From Luteimicrobium album (GTDB lineage: Bacteria > Actinomycetota > Actinomycetes > Actinomycetales > Cellulomonadaceae): a DNA stretch of 64,000 bases. The first letter of the stretch is position 1. Each line of letters opens with the position of its first letter. Shown piece by piece: positions 1-8,867 of this stretch. The DNA is taken from positions 3,348,001-3,412,000 of the forward strand of contig NZ_BSUK01000001.1 in NCBI RefSeq assembly GCF_030161555.1, given 5' to 3'. The notes beneath the pieces were generated by a model. It worked only from the letters and a program-made list of their open reading frames with translations. It was not told the DNA's origin and ran no database searches. The translations under genes were made by a program, and so were the position numbers.

Positions 1-2
1 CC

Positions 3-59
3 GCCGACGTCGCCGCGGACGCCCTCGCGGCGCTGGCGACGCGCGGCAGCGAGAGCTGA
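3..59 (+). CDS. C-terminal fragment of an upstream gene
   Basis: An open frame enters from the left edge and ends at TGA (57-59). Only 18 codons are inside the window, an Ala/Asp-rich tail ending in GSES. Too little is visible to name it. About 60 bases separate it from the next start. Confidence 0.4.
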   Translation, partial: ADVAADALAALATRGSES

Positions 60-120
60 GCCGGCCGCACCGGCACGGAATCCCCTGCGCCCCGGCGCCG
101 CGGGTCGGTAGCCTGCGCCC

Positions 121-773
121 ATGATCTGGCTCCTCGACCTCGACAACACCCTGGTGGGCCGCACCGACGCGTTCGCGTCGTGGGCCGCCGCCGCGATCGC
201 CGAGGCCGGGGCTTCCCCGACGCCCTCGCGGACATCCTCGAGGCCGACCAGGACGGGCACGGCTCCAAGGAGGCGCTGGCACGCGTGCTCGTCGACCGGC
301 TGGGCTGGGACGACGACGTGCCCGCGGTGATCGCCCGCTTCCGGGCGGGCATCGTCGACGGCCTGCGGCTCTACGACGGGGTTCCGGGGCTGCTCGACGA
401 GCTGCGCGACGCGGGCCACCGGGTGGCCGTCGTGACCAACGGGACGTCCGCGCAGCAGCGCGCCAAGATCGCGCGGTGCGGGCTCGAGGCGTGCGTGGAC
501 GCCGTCGTCGTCTCCGAGGAGGAGGGCGTCGCCAAACCCGACCCGGGCCTGCTCGAGATCGCTCTCGATCGGCTCGGTGCCACGGGGATCGATCGCGACC
601 AGGTGTGGATGGTGGGCGACACCGCGCACGCCGACGTCGCGGCCGGGCGTGCGGCCGGTGTCCGGACCGCGTGGGTCTCTCACGGCCGGCCGTGGGCGGG
701 CGCGGACCGCCCGGACGTCGTCGCGGCGACGACACGCGAGGCGATCGAGGTCGCCGCTGCCCTGGGCCGATGA
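121..773 (+). CDS. HAD-family hydrolase (frame break near 208-211)
   Basis: Haloacid dehalogenase-superfamily hydrolase, probably a phosphatase of a small phosphorylated metabolite. All four HAD motifs are visible: DLDNTL at the N-terminus (nucleophile Asp), VVTNGT (motif II), the Lys in GVAKPDP (motif III) and MVGDTAHADV (acidic motif IV). Motif I lies in one frame and II-IV in another. Adding one G to the GGGG at 208-211 joins them as EAGGFPDALAD, giving about 217 residues, normal for the family. The break is probably a sequencing error. The substrate cannot be read from the sequence. Confidence 0.85.
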
Positions 774-784
774 CGTCGGGCAGG

Positions 785-1341
785 ATGGCCGACATGGCGA
801 CGAGCGAGGCCGACGGCCGCTGGGTGGTGCTCCTTCGAGGCGTCAACGTGGGCGGGGTGACGATCCGGTCCGCCGACCTGCGGGCCTGCGTCGAGGGGCT
901 CGGCTTCACGGGCGTCCGGACGGTGCTCGCGAGCGGGAACGTCGTCGTCGACGCCACGGGCGAGGCCGTCGCGGACGCCAAGCGACGGATCGAGGCCGGG
1001 CTGGGGGAGCGGTTCGGCTACGACGCGTGGGTCGTCCTGGTGCCGCAGCCCGAGCTGGCGGCGGTCGTCGACGCGTTCCCCTGGCCGTCCCGCGAGGGCT
1101 GGCACGACTACGTGACCTTCGTCTCGGAGCCGGAAGCCCTCGATGAGCTGCTGGCCGCCGCCGACGCGCTGCGGCTCGACCCGGCGACCGACCCGGTCGG
1201 GGGAGGGGAGGGGTCGTCTACTGGCAGGTGCCGCAGGGTGGCACCCTGGACGCCCCGTTCTCGAGGCTGTCGTCGAAGGCCCGGTACAAGGCGACGACCA
1301 CGACGCGCAACGCGCGCACGCTCAGCCGGCTGCTGGGCTGA
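785..1341 (+). CDS. DUF1697 family protein (frame break at 1210-1213)
   Basis: Conserved DUF1697 protein of unknown function, about 185 residues as usual for the family. The N-terminal signature LLRGVNVGG is followed by LASGNVVVD. The C-terminal part (VYWQVPQGG, SRLSSKARYK, ending LSRLLG) is in another frame. One extra G in the GGGG at 1210-1213 restores EGVVYWQ. ATG codons at 785 and 794 are both possible starts. It follows the HAD gene by about a dozen bases and may be cotranscribed. Confidence 0.85.
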
Positions 1342-1564
1342 GGATCTCCATCACGCGCCCCCGCTGACTTCGTCTCGTAGAAATAGTGTGCCAAGCAGTG
1401 CCCACCACCGGTCGGACGATGGCCTGCACCACACCATTGCCCGCCCCGACGGCGTGATCGATCAGACTCGACTTGACCTTGGCTTTGCCTGATCCCGGCT
1501 CCTACGCTGGATTCAGCGAGCGGGCGACCCGGTACCGCTCCGGTCTACGGAATCGACGGACACC
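1342..1564 (+). promoter_or_regulatory. pflB upstream region
   Basis: A 223-base non-coding stretch before the formate acetyltransferase gene, where its promoter must lie. It contains a perfect short palindrome TGATCGATCA (1455-1464) and a TTGACC (1473-1478). No well-spaced -10 box follows the TTGACC, and the palindrome spacing does not fit a classical FNR site (TTGAT-N4-ATCAA). Regulation by oxygen is plausible from the gene but not shown here. Confidence 0.3.
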
Positions 1565-3856
1565 ATGACCCTGCACGCCAGCCCGATCCCTCAGCACCAG
1601 TCGCAGCAGGGGAGCGCGGACATAGCGCACGAGCCGGCGTGGGAGGGCTTCGTCGGCGGGCCGTGGCGGGACGGCGTGGACGTCCGCGACTTCATCCAGC
1701 GCAACTACACCCCGTACGAGGGCGACGCCGCGTTCCTCTCCGGCCCGACGGAGCGCACCACCGCGCTCTGGGGCAGGCTCACCGCGATGTTCCCCGAGGA
1801 GCGGGAGAAGGGCGTGTACGACGTCGACGCGACGACGCCCTCGACCATCACCGCGCACGCGCCCGGCTACATCGACCGCGAGCACGAGCTCGTCGTCGGG
1901 CTCCAGACGGACGCGCCCCTCAAGCGCGCGATCATGCCGAACGGCGGCTGGCGCATGGTCGAGGGTGCGCTCGAGACGTACGGCTACCCGGTGGACCCGG
2001 TGCTGCGGAAGGTCTTCACGGAGTACCGCAAGACCCACAACCAGGGCGTGTTCGACGTCTACCCGCCGTCGGTCCGTGCGGCGCGGTCGTCGCACATCGT
2101 CACCGGCCTGCCCGACGCCTACGGCCGCGGGCGCATCATCGGCGACTACCGCCGCGTCGCGCTGTACGGCGTCGACGCGCTGGTCGCCGCGAAGAAGGTC
2201 GACCGCGTCACGATGGACATGCAGCCCGCGACCGAGGCCGTGCTGCGCGACCGCGAGGAGAACGCCGAGCAGGTCCGGGCACTCGGCGAGCTCGTCGAGA
2301 TGGCGGCGTCGTACGGGTGCGACGTGCGCCGTCCCGCCGCGAACGCGCACGAGGCCGTCCAGTGGCTCTACCTCGCGTACTTGGCCGCGGTGAAGGAGCA
2401 GAACGGCGCCGCGATGTCGCTCGGGCGGACGTCGACGTTCCTCGACGTCTACCTGCAGCGCGACCTCGACGCAGGGCTCCTCACGGAGGAGCAGGCACAG
2501 GAGCTCGTCGACGACTTCGTCATCAAGCTGCGCATCGTGCGCTTCCTGCGCACCCCCGAGTACGACGAGCTCTTCTCGGGCGACCCGACCTGGGTCACCG
2601 AGACGATCGGCGGCATGGGGGAGGACGGGCGCCCGCTCGTCACGAGGAGCTCGTTCCGGTTCCTGCAGACCCTCTACAACCTGGGCCCGGCCCCGGAGCC
2701 GAACATGACGGTGTTCTGGACACCGAGCCTCCCACAGGGCTTCAAGGACTTCTGCGCGCAGGTCTCGATCGACACCTCGGCAGTCCAGTACGAGTCGGAC
2801 GACACGATCCGCGCCCACTGGGGCGACGACGCCGGCATCGCGTGCTGCGTGTCGCCGATGCGGATCGGCAAGCAGATGCAGTTCTTCGGCGCCCGCGTCA
2901 ACGTCGCGAAGGCGCTCCTGTACGCGATCAACGGCGGCAAGGACGAGGTCACGGGCAAGCAGGTCTCGCCCGCGACCCCGCCGGTGGGCGACGGCGTCCT
3001 CGACTACGACGACGTCCTGGCCCGCTTCGACGCCACGCTCGACTGGCTTGCCGCGACGTACGTGGAGGCGCTCAACTGCATCCACTGGTCGCACGACCGG
3101 TACGCGTACGAGCGGCTCGAGATGGCGCTGCACGACAAGGACGTGCTGCGGACGATGGCGTGCGGCATCGCGGGTCTGTCGGTCGCGGCGGACTCGCTCT
3201 CCGCGATCCGGTGCGCGCGGGTCACGCCCGTGCGGGACGAGCGCGGCATCGTCGTCGACTACGAGATCGAGGGCGACTTCCCGACGTACGGCAACGACGA
3301 CGACCGCGCGGACTCGATCGCCACCTGGCTGGTCGAGACGTTCATGGCGAAGGTCCGGCAGCACCCGACGTACCGCGACGCGGTGCCCACGCAGTCGGTC
3401 CTGACGATCACGTCGAACGTCGTCTACGGCAAGGCGACGGGCAACACGCCCGACGGGCGCCGGGCCGGCGAGCCGTTCGCCCCGGGCGCGAACCCGATGA
3501 ACGGCCGCGACACGCACGGCATGCTCGCGTCGGCGCTGTCGGTCGCGAAGCTCCCGTACGACGACGCCCAGGACGGCATCTCGCTGACGAACACGGTGGT
3601 GCCCGCAGGGCTGGGCCGGGAGAAGGACGAGCAGGTCACGAACCTCGCGGGTCTTCTCGACGCCTACTTCGGGTCCGAGGGGTATCACATGAACATCAAC
3701 GTGCTGAACCGCGAGACGCTGCTCGACGCGATGGACCACCCCGAGAGCTACCCGCAGCTCACGATCCGGGTCTCGGGCTACGCGGTGAACTTCGTGCGGC
3801 TCACGCGCGAGCAGCAGCTCGACGTCCTGTCGCGCACGTTCCACGGCGCGGTCTGA
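1565..3856 (+). CDS. pflB: Formate C-acetyltransferase (pyruvate formate-lyase)
   Basis: Glycyl-radical enzyme that converts pyruvate and CoA to acetyl-CoA and formate under anoxia, in the cytoplasm. The 763-residue protein carries the paired catalytic cysteines in the motif ACCVSPM (about Cys427-Cys428). The C-terminal radical loop RVSGYAVNF carries the Gly (about Gly738). Length and ends match full-length PFL. The ATG at 1565 follows the upstream gap. Its TGA shares a base with the ATG of the activase gene, so the two are translationally coupled. It implies mixed-acid fermentation; no formate transporter gene is seen nearby. Confidence 0.97.
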   Translation: MTLHASPIPQHQSQQGSADIAHEPAWEGFVGGPWRDGVDVRDFIQRNYTPYEGDAAFLSGPTERTTALWGRLTAMFPEEREKGVYDVDATTPSTITAHAPGYIDREHELVVGLQTDAPLKRAIMPNGGWRMVEGALETYGYPVDPVLRKVFTEYRKTHNQGVFDVYPPSVRAARSSHIVTGLPDAYGRGRIIGDYRRVALYGVDALVAAKKVDRVTMDMQPATEAVLRDREENAEQVRALGELVEMAASYGCDVRRPAANAHEAVQWLYLAYLAAVKEQNGAAMSLGRTSTFLDVYLQRDLDAGLLTEEQAQELVDDFVIKLRIVRFLRTPEYDELFSGDPTWVTETIGGMGEDGRPLVTRSSFRFLQTLYNLGPAPEPNMTVFWTPSLPQGFKDFCAQVSIDTSAVQYESDDTIRAHWGDDAGIACCVSPMRIGKQMQFFGARVNVAKALLYAINGGKDEVTGKQVSPATPPVGDGVLDYDDVLARFDATLDWLAATYVEALNCIHWSHDRYAYERLEMALHDKDVLRTMACGIAGLSVAADSLSAIRCARVTPVRDERGIVVDYEIEGDFPTYGNDDDRADSIATWLVETFMAKVRQHPTYRDAVPTQSVLTITSNVVYGKATGNTPDGRRAGEPFAPGANPMNGRDTHGMLASALSVAKLPYDDAQDGISLTNTVVPAGLGREKDEQVTNLAGLLDAYFGSEGYHMNINVLNRETLLDAMDHPESYPQLTIRVSGYAVNFVRLTREQQLDVLSRTFHGAV

Positions 3857-4670
3857 TGAGCACCCTGGCCGGCGTCGCGGTCGCGGACGACCTCGACCGC
3901 TCCGAGCGGCTCGCGGCGATGCGGTCGGGCGCGCTCGGCTCGGTCCACTCGTGGGAGCTCGTCACGGCCGTCGACGGACCGGGGACTCGGCTCACGGTCT
4001 TCCTCAGCGGTTGCCCGCTGCGCTGCCTGTACTGCCACAACCCCGACACGCTCGCGATGAAGGACGGGCGTCCGGTGACGGCGGACGAGCTGCTCGGCCG
4101 GGTCGCGCGGTACCTGCCGGTGTTCCGCGCTACCGGGGAGGGCTGACCCTGTCGGGCGGCGAGGTGCTGATGCAGCCGGCGTTCGCGGCGCGCGTCCTGC
4201 GGGGAGCCAAGGAGCTGGGCGTCCACACGACGCTCGACACGTCCGGCTTCCTCGGCGCGCACGCGACGGACGCGATGCTCGACGACACCGACCTCGTGCT
4301 GCTCGACGTGAAGTCCGGCGACCCCGAGACGTACCGGCGGGTGACCGGCCGGGACCTCGAGCCGACCCTCGTGTTCGGGCGGCGCCTCGCGGCGCGCGGC
4401 AGGCGTGTCTGGCTGCGGTTCGTCCTCGTGCCCGGGCTCACCGACGCCGTCGACAACGTCGAGAAGGTCGCCGCGTACGCGGCCGAGCTCGAGCAGATCC
4501 GTCCCGGGACCGTCGAACGGGTCGAGGTGCTGCCCTTCCACCAGATGGGGCGCGAGAAGTGGCACGCGCTCGGGCGGAGCTACGAGCTGGAGGACACGCA
4601 GCCGCCGACGGCGGAGCTCACCGAGCGTGTGCGGGAACAGTTCCGAGCCCACGGGCTCGCCACGTATTGA
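3856..4670 (+). CDS. pflA: Pyruvate formate-lyase activating enzyme (frame break at 4135-4138)
   Basis: Radical-SAM activase that installs the glycyl radical on PflB using a [4Fe-4S] cluster and SAM. The cluster motif CxxxCxxC is at Cys53, Cys57 and Cys60 (SGCPLRCLYCHNP). The glycine motif TLSGGE lies just after a frame break. One extra G in GGGG (4135-4138) gives ATGGGLTLSGGE, the expected family sequence. The C-terminal part (LVLLDVKS, LPFHQMGREKW) matches PflA. Total about 270 residues including an N-terminal extension. Start overlaps the pflB stop. The break looks like a base-calling error. Confidence 0.92.
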
Positions 4671-4687
4671 GCTCCGGGCCGACGACG

Positions 4688-4718
4688 GGGCGGTGGTACC
4701 GTCGTGGTATCACCGCCC
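4688..4718. promoter_or_regulatory. Inverted repeat, probable operator of the RHH/Doc module
   Basis: Thirteen-base arms with one mismatch flank a 5-base centre; the inner arms read GGTGGTACC and GGTATCACC. It lies 24 bases before the antitoxin start. Ribbon-helix-helix antitoxins normally autorepress through such dyads, so this is the likely operator overlapping the promoter. Confidence 0.65.
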
Positions 4719-4742
4719 AGAGGTCCGGCCCAGGAGGTCCCC

Positions 4743-4940
4743 ATGGCCATGACACTCCGTCTCGACGACGAGACCCAGGCTGCGCTCGACCGCATCACCC
4801 GCACCGAGGGCGTCTCGGCGACGGCCGCGATCTCCGAGGCCGTCCTCGAGTACGACGCCAAGCGCCGGGAGCTACGGGACCGGCTCATCGCACAGATCGT
4901 CCAGGAGGACGCCGCGCTGCTCGAGCGGCTCGCGCAGTAG
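4743..4940 (+). CDS. Ribbon-helix-helix antitoxin (CopG-like)
   Basis: A 65-residue protein beginning MAMTLRLDDETQAAL, a typical RHH beta strand plus first helix. It is followed by the second helix (VSATAAISEAVLEYDAKRR) and a charged C-terminal tail that would wrap the toxin. The start at 4743 is preceded by AGGAGG. It lies ten bases upstream of a Doc-type toxin gene, so it is read as the antitoxin and autorepressor of that pair. An operator-like dyad lies just upstream. Confidence 0.85.
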   Translation: MAMTLRLDDETQAALDRITRTEGVSATAAISEAVLEYDAKRRELRDRLIAQIVQEDAALLERLAQ

Positions 4941-4950
4941 CGCCCGCGCC

Positions 4951-5331
4951 ATGACCCGGTTCGTCTACCTCGATGAGGACGACCTTCTCGCCGCCGCCTC
5001 CGTCTACCTCGGGCACCCGCCCGAGGTGCGCGACCTCGGCCTGCTGTCGTCGGCCTGCGCCTGGCCGTCGGCCTCGATGTACGGGGTCGAGGCGTATCCG
5101 ACGTTGCACGAGAAGGCTGCGGCTCTGCTCCTCTCGCTGACGAAGAACCACCCGCTGATCGACGGGAACAAGCGGCTCGGCTGGGTCGGTGTGCGGCTCT
5201 TCTACGGGCTCAACGGCTGCACGCTCGCGATGCGAGAGGACGAGGCGTACGACCTCGTCATCTCGATCGCCGACGGGAGCGAGGACGACGTCGCAACCGT
5301 CGCGTCGACCCTTTCACCCTGGGTGCGCTGA
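4951..5331 (+). CDS. doc: Doc-type toxin (Fic-fold protein kinase of a TA pair)
   Basis: A 126-residue Fic/Doc fold protein. The catalytic loop reads HPLIDGNKR (His67, Asp71, Asn73, Lys74), matching the Doc signature HxFxDANKR with Leu for Phe and Gly for Ala. In P1 Doc this loop phosphorylates elongation factor Tu and blocks translation. Full Fic AMPylases carry GNGR instead of NKR. Length equals P1 Doc (126 residues). It starts ten bases after the RHH antitoxin gene. The pairing RHH plus Doc rather than Phd plus Doc is a known but less common combination. Confidence 0.9.
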   Translation: MTRFVYLDEDDLLAAASVYLGHPPEVRDLGLLSSACAWPSASMYGVEAYPTLHEKAAALLLSLTKNHPLIDGNKRLGWVGVRLFYGLNGCTLAMREDEAYDLVISIADGSEDDVATVASTLSPWVR

Positions 5332-5392
5332 CACCGGTCCGAACCGCGCATTCTGCTTGCCTCGCCGCGGGTCGGCCTGGCAGCGTCGGCCC

Positions 5393-6111
5393 ATGACGAC
5401 GCCACCCGCACCGCCTGCCGCCCCCGAGACGCCCGTCGTTCCGACCGCCGAGGAGATCTGGCCGTTCGCAGGCCTGCGCGTCGTGAGCGACGATCTCGAA
5501 CTCCGCTACCTCGACGACGAGCTCCTGCTGCGCCTCGCGGCACTGGCCGGGCAGGGCGTCCACGAGCCTGACGCGATGCCGTTCCTCACGCCCTGGACGC
5601 GCGGCACCCCGCTCGAGGTCGCGCGCTCCGTCGTCGCCTACCACTGGCGCAACCGGGCGGAGGCGTCTGCGGACAAGTTGAGCGTCGAGCTCGCTGTCGT
5701 CCGCGACGGCGAGGTGCTCGGCACCCAGGGTTTCTACGCCGGCAAGTTCGCGGTGACCCGCACCGCGGAGACCGGGTCGTGGCTCGGCCTGCGGTTCCAC
5801 GGCCACGGTGTCGGCACCCGCATGCGACGGGCCGTGCTGCACCTGCTGTTCGAGGGGCTGGGCGCGGGCGAGGTCACGACGGTGGCGTTCGCCGACAACG
5901 CCCCCTCGAACGGCGTGACCCGGCGGCTGGGCTATGAACCGAACGGAACCGCGGTCGTCGCGCGGGAGGGGAAGGCGACGACCGAGAACCGGTACCGCCT
6001 GACGCGCGAGGCGTGGGAGGCACAGACCGACCGGCCCGACGTCGAGCTGCACGGTGTCGAGCCGGTCCGCGAGTTCCTCGGCCTCGACCACCCACAGACC
6101 CCACGAGGTAG
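5393..6111 (+). CDS. GNAT-family N-acetyltransferase (probable 3' frame break at 6099-6102)
   Basis: RimJ/RimL-type acetyltransferase, about 238 residues. The acetyl-CoA site is visible as LGLRFHGHGVGTRMRRAVL and the conserved end region as DNAPSNGVTRRLGYEP. As sequenced, the frame runs on to 6241 through a low-complexity Arg/Pro tail and across a strong hairpin, which is unlikely. One more C in CCCC (6099-6102) ends the protein at TAG 6109-6111, just before the hairpin. Substrate is not evident; ATG at 5393 is the first good start. Confidence 0.8.
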
Positions 6112-6120
6112 GCCTCCCGC

Positions 6121-6144
6121 GGGCCCACTTCGCGAAGTGGGCCC
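6121..6144. terminator. Perfect palindrome between convergent genes
   Basis: A 24-base perfect palindrome (half-site GGGCCCACTTCG) lies between the acetyltransferase end and the convergent PPOX gene end. It can act as a bidirectional intrinsic terminator. Its position argues that the acetyltransferase ends at 6111 rather than 6241. Confidence 0.75.
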
Positions 6145-6179
6145 CGGGCGGGGTCCTTCGCGGGGGAGGGGTCGGCGGG

Positions 6180-6611
6180 TCAGCGTGCGCCGTCCTCGGC
6201 GTAGGCCCAGCCCGACCAGCGCTCGATACGCATCCGGATGACCGGGCCGCGGGGCGGGTCGGCGCGGTACTGCGGGTAGCGCTCGGCGAGGGCCGCGAGC
6301 GCCGCGTCGAAGGCGGGGCCGTCGTGCTCGATGTGGGCGACGCCGTCGGCGCGGACCCACCACAGGTGGGTCCAGTCGTCGTCGTACCGGTCGGCGAGGA
6401 CGGCGACGCGCGGGTTCTCGGTGATGTTCGTCAGGCGCCGAAGACGCGTGGTGGTCTTGGGCTTGTGGTCGACGGCGGTGACGAGGTCGTCGCCGACGAG
6501 CGCGAACGTGACCGGCACGACGTGCGGGTGCGCGTCGGCGCCGGTCGTCGCGAGGTGGGCATGGCGGACGCGGGCGAGCCGTTCGCGGCAGGTCGCCTCG
6601 TCGAGTCGCAT
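6180..6611 (-). CDS. PPOX-class FMN/F420-binding split-barrel oxidoreductase
   Basis: A 143-residue protein of the pyridoxamine-phosphate-oxidase-like split barrel, most similar in layout to the actinobacterial Rv0121c-type F420-dependent group. Visible features: MRLDEATCRERLARVRHAHLAT N-terminus, PHVVPVTFAL, TENPRVAVLADRYDDDW and the C-terminal RIERWSGWAY. Start at 6611 was chosen over an upstream in-frame start because MRLDE matches the family N-terminus. It is convergent with the acetyltransferase. Substrate unknown. Confidence 0.8.
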   Translation of the reverse strand: MRLDEATCRERLARVRHAHLATTGADAHPHVVPVTFALVGDDLVTAVDHKPKTTTRLRRLTNITENPRVAVLADRYDDDWTHLWWVRADGVAHIEHDGPAFDAALAALAERYPQYRADPPRGPVIRMRIERWSGWAYAEDGAR

Positions 6612-6631
6612 GGTCGGATTCTGGCCCGACG

Positions 6632-6673
6632 ACGACGGCGCCCGCACCCGGGAGCGGGTGCGGGCGCCGTCGT
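6632..6673 (-). terminator. Terminator hairpin after fadB
   Basis: Arms of 19 bases (6632-6650 and 6655-6673) pair perfectly around a 4-base loop. It sits just downstream of the fadB stop in the direction of transcription and upstream of the PPOX start. Confidence 0.75.
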
Positions 6674-6693
6674 CGTGCTCCGCGCGGGGTGCG

Positions 6694-8817
6694 TCAGCCG
6701 CGCGGGACGTTGGCGACGCCGTCGGGCAGGAAGCGCTTGCCGAGGATGCGCTCGGAGTAGCCCGAGCGGTCCAGGTAGGGCGTGATCCCGCCGAGGTGGA
6801 AGGGCCACCCGGCGCCGAGGATCATGCAGAGGTCGATCTGCTGCGGTGTGGCGACGACGCCCTCGTCGAGCATGAGCCCGATCTCGCGGGTGAGGGCGGT
6901 GAGGGTCGCGTCGAGCACGCCGGCGGCGTCGAGCACCTCGCCGGTCCGGGCGTGACCGTCGCCGTCGAACACGGCCTGGATCTCCGGGTTCACCGGCTTG
7001 GGCAGCCCCTTGGCGGGGGCGTCGAGGACGACGCGCGTCCCGTCGGCGACGAGCTTCTCGAGGCCCGGGGAGGCGGGGAAGCGGTCGCCGAGGTCCTCGC
7101 GCAGGGACTGCAGCACGTGCAGGCCGACGGCGGGGCCGACGAGGTCGAACAGCTCGAACGTCGGCATGGGGAAGCCGAGCGGGTCGGTGGCGTGGTCGGC
7201 GACCTCGACGGAGGTCCCGTTCTCGACCGCCTCGACGATCTTGCCCATGACGAGCACGAGGAGCCGGTTGACGACGAACCCGGGCCGGTCCTTCACGAGC
7301 ACGGACGTCTTGCGGAGCTTCTTGGTGACGGCGAACGCGGTCGCGAGGGCCTCGTCGGACGTCTTCTCCGCGTGGATGACCTCGACGAGCGGCATCGCGG
7401 CGACGGGGTTGAAGAAGTGGATCCCGACGACCCGCTCGGGGTGCTGCAGGTCAGCGGCCATCTCGGTGATCGACAGGGCCGAGGTGTTGGTCGCGAGGAT
7501 GGTCTCGGGGGAGACGATGCCCTCCAGCTCCGCGAAGACCTTCTTCTTGAGCCCCAGCACCTCGGTCACCGCCTCGATGACGAAGTCGCAGCTCGCGAAG
7601 TCCTGGACGTCGGTCGTGCCGTGCACCTGCGCTGTGATGCGGGCGGCGGTGTCCTTGGACATGCGGCCCGTCGAGACGAGCCGGGCGAGCTGGGACTGGA
7701 CGAACCCGAGGCCCTTGTCGACGCGCTCCTGGTCGATGTCGCGCATGACGACCGGCACCTGGAGGCGCTGGGCGAACAGCAGCGCGATCTGGGCGGCCAT
7801 GAGCCCCGCACCGACGATCCCGACCCGCGTGACGGGGCGGGCGAGCGACGGGTCCGGCGCGCCGACGGGCTTCTTGCCGTGCGAGACGAGCTGGAACGCG
7901 TAGACGCTCGCCCGCATCTCGTCGGTCATGATGAGGTCCGCGAGCGCCTCGTCCTCGGCGGCGAACGCCGTGGTCCTGTCGGAGTCGCGGGCGGCGGCGA
8001 CGAGGTCGAGCGCCCGGTAGGGGGCGGGGCGTGAGCCGTGGACGGTGGCGTCGAGGCGCTGGCGGGCGGCGTCGGTGACCGCCTTCCAGGTGGCCTCGTC
8101 GTCGAGGGGCCGGCGTTCGACGACGATCTCGCCGCGCAGGATCGCCGCGGTCCAGCGGATCGACTCCTCGAGGAAGTCGGCGGCGTCGAAGATCGCGTCG
8201 GCGAGGCCGAGCTCGTACGCCTCGGCGGCCTTGAACGGCTTGTTCTGCGCGGGGCGGGTGAGGATGACGTCGAGGGCCTTCTGGACGCCGATGAGCCGCG
8301 GCACGAGGTAGGCGCCGCCCCAGCCGGGGACGAGGCCGAGGCCGGTCTCGGGGAGGGCGAGAGCGCCGGCGTCGGACGCGACGGTCCGGTAGTCGCAGTT
8401 GAGCGCGATCTCGAGGCCGCCGCCGAGCGCGACGCCGTTGATGTACGCGAAGGTCGGGACGCCGACCTCCGACAGCGCCCGGTACGCGGCGTGGCCGCCC
8501 TGGCCGAGGGTGAGGGCGTCGCCGCGCGAGGTGACTGCGGCGACCTGGGTGAGGTCGGCGCCCGCGGCCAGGAAGTACGGCTTCCCGGTCACGCCGACGG
8601 CGACGATCTCGCCGGCGGACGCGCGCTCGTGCAGGCGCTCGACGACGGCCTGCAGCTCCGCGATGCCCTGCGGGCCGAGGGTCGTGGGCTTGGTGTGGTC
8701 GAGCCCGTTGTCGAGGGTGACGAGGGCGAGCGTGCCGAGGTCGTCCGGGAGCGCGACGTCGCGCACGAGGAAGTGGGTGACCCGCTCGGCGCGCGGGGTG
8801 GGGGTGGTGTCGGTCAT
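6694..8817 (-). CDS. fadB: Fatty-acid oxidation complex alpha subunit (enoyl-CoA hydratase / 3-hydroxyacyl-CoA dehydrogenase)
   Basis: A 707-residue bifunctional beta-oxidation enzyme. An N-terminal crotonase domain (about residues 20-260) shows the oxyanion-hole motif YFLAAGADLTQ. A Rossmann domain starts near residue 330 with GIVGAGLMAAQIA, contains NTSALSITEM and the catalytic HFFNPV. Dehydrogenase C-terminal domains follow (KDRPGFVVNRLLVLVMGKI). It hydrates enoyl-CoA and oxidises 3-hydroxyacyl-CoA. ATG at 8817 begins MTDTTPTPRAERV, about 50 bases downstream of the thiolase stop, so fadA-fadB form an operon. The C-terminus ends at a strong terminator. Confidence 0.95.
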   Translation of the reverse strand: MTDTTPTPRAERVTHFLVRDVALPDDLGTLALVTLDNGLDHTKPTTLGPQGIAELQAVVERLHERASAGEIVAVGVTGKPYFLAAGADLTQVAAVTSRGDALTLGQGGHAAYRALSEVGVPTFAYINGVALGGGLEIALNCDYRTVASDAGALALPETGLGLVPGWGGAYLVPRLIGVQKALDVILTRPAQNKPFKAAEAYELGLADAIFDAADFLEESIRWTAAILRGEIVVERRPLDDEATWKAVTDAARQRLDATVHGSRPAPYRALDLVAAARDSDRTTAFAAEDEALADLIMTDEMRASVYAFQLVSHGKKPVGAPDPSLARPVTRVGIVGAGLMAAQIALLFAQRLQVPVVMRDIDQERVDKGLGFVQSQLARLVSTGRMSKDTAARITAQVHGTTDVQDFASCDFVIEAVTEVLGLKKKVFAELEGIVSPETILATNTSALSITEMAADLQHPERVVGIHFFNPVAAMPLVEVIHAEKTSDEALATAFAVTKKLRKTSVLVKDRPGFVVNRLLVLVMGKIVEAVENGTSVEVADHATDPLGFPMPTFELFDLVGPAVGLHVLQSLREDLGDRFPASPGLEKLVADGTRVVLDAPAKGLPKPVNPEIQAVFDGDGHARTGEVLDAAGVLDATLTALTREIGLMLDEGVVATPQQIDLCMILGAGWPFHLGGITPYLDRSGYSERILGKRFLPDGVANVPRG

Positions 8818-8867
8818 CGGTGATCCGTCCCTGGGTTCGAGTTCTTGGGTGCGCGGGCGGCGTCGAC

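Noticed and set aside
1455..1464. TGATCGATCA before pflB as an FNR site
   Set aside because: The half-sites are 2 bases apart rather than 4, and the flanking T and A of TTGAT/ATCAA are missing.
1502..3844. A 780-codon minus-strand reading frame opposite pflB
   Set aside because: It mirrors the complete pflB codons; its Arg/Val/His-rich text matches no family and results from GC-rich third positions.
4135..4138. Programmed ribosomal frameshifting in pflA (and the other split genes)
   Set aside because: No slippery heptamer plus pseudoknot pattern is shared; the same type of one-base loss occurs in about 30 unrelated genes.
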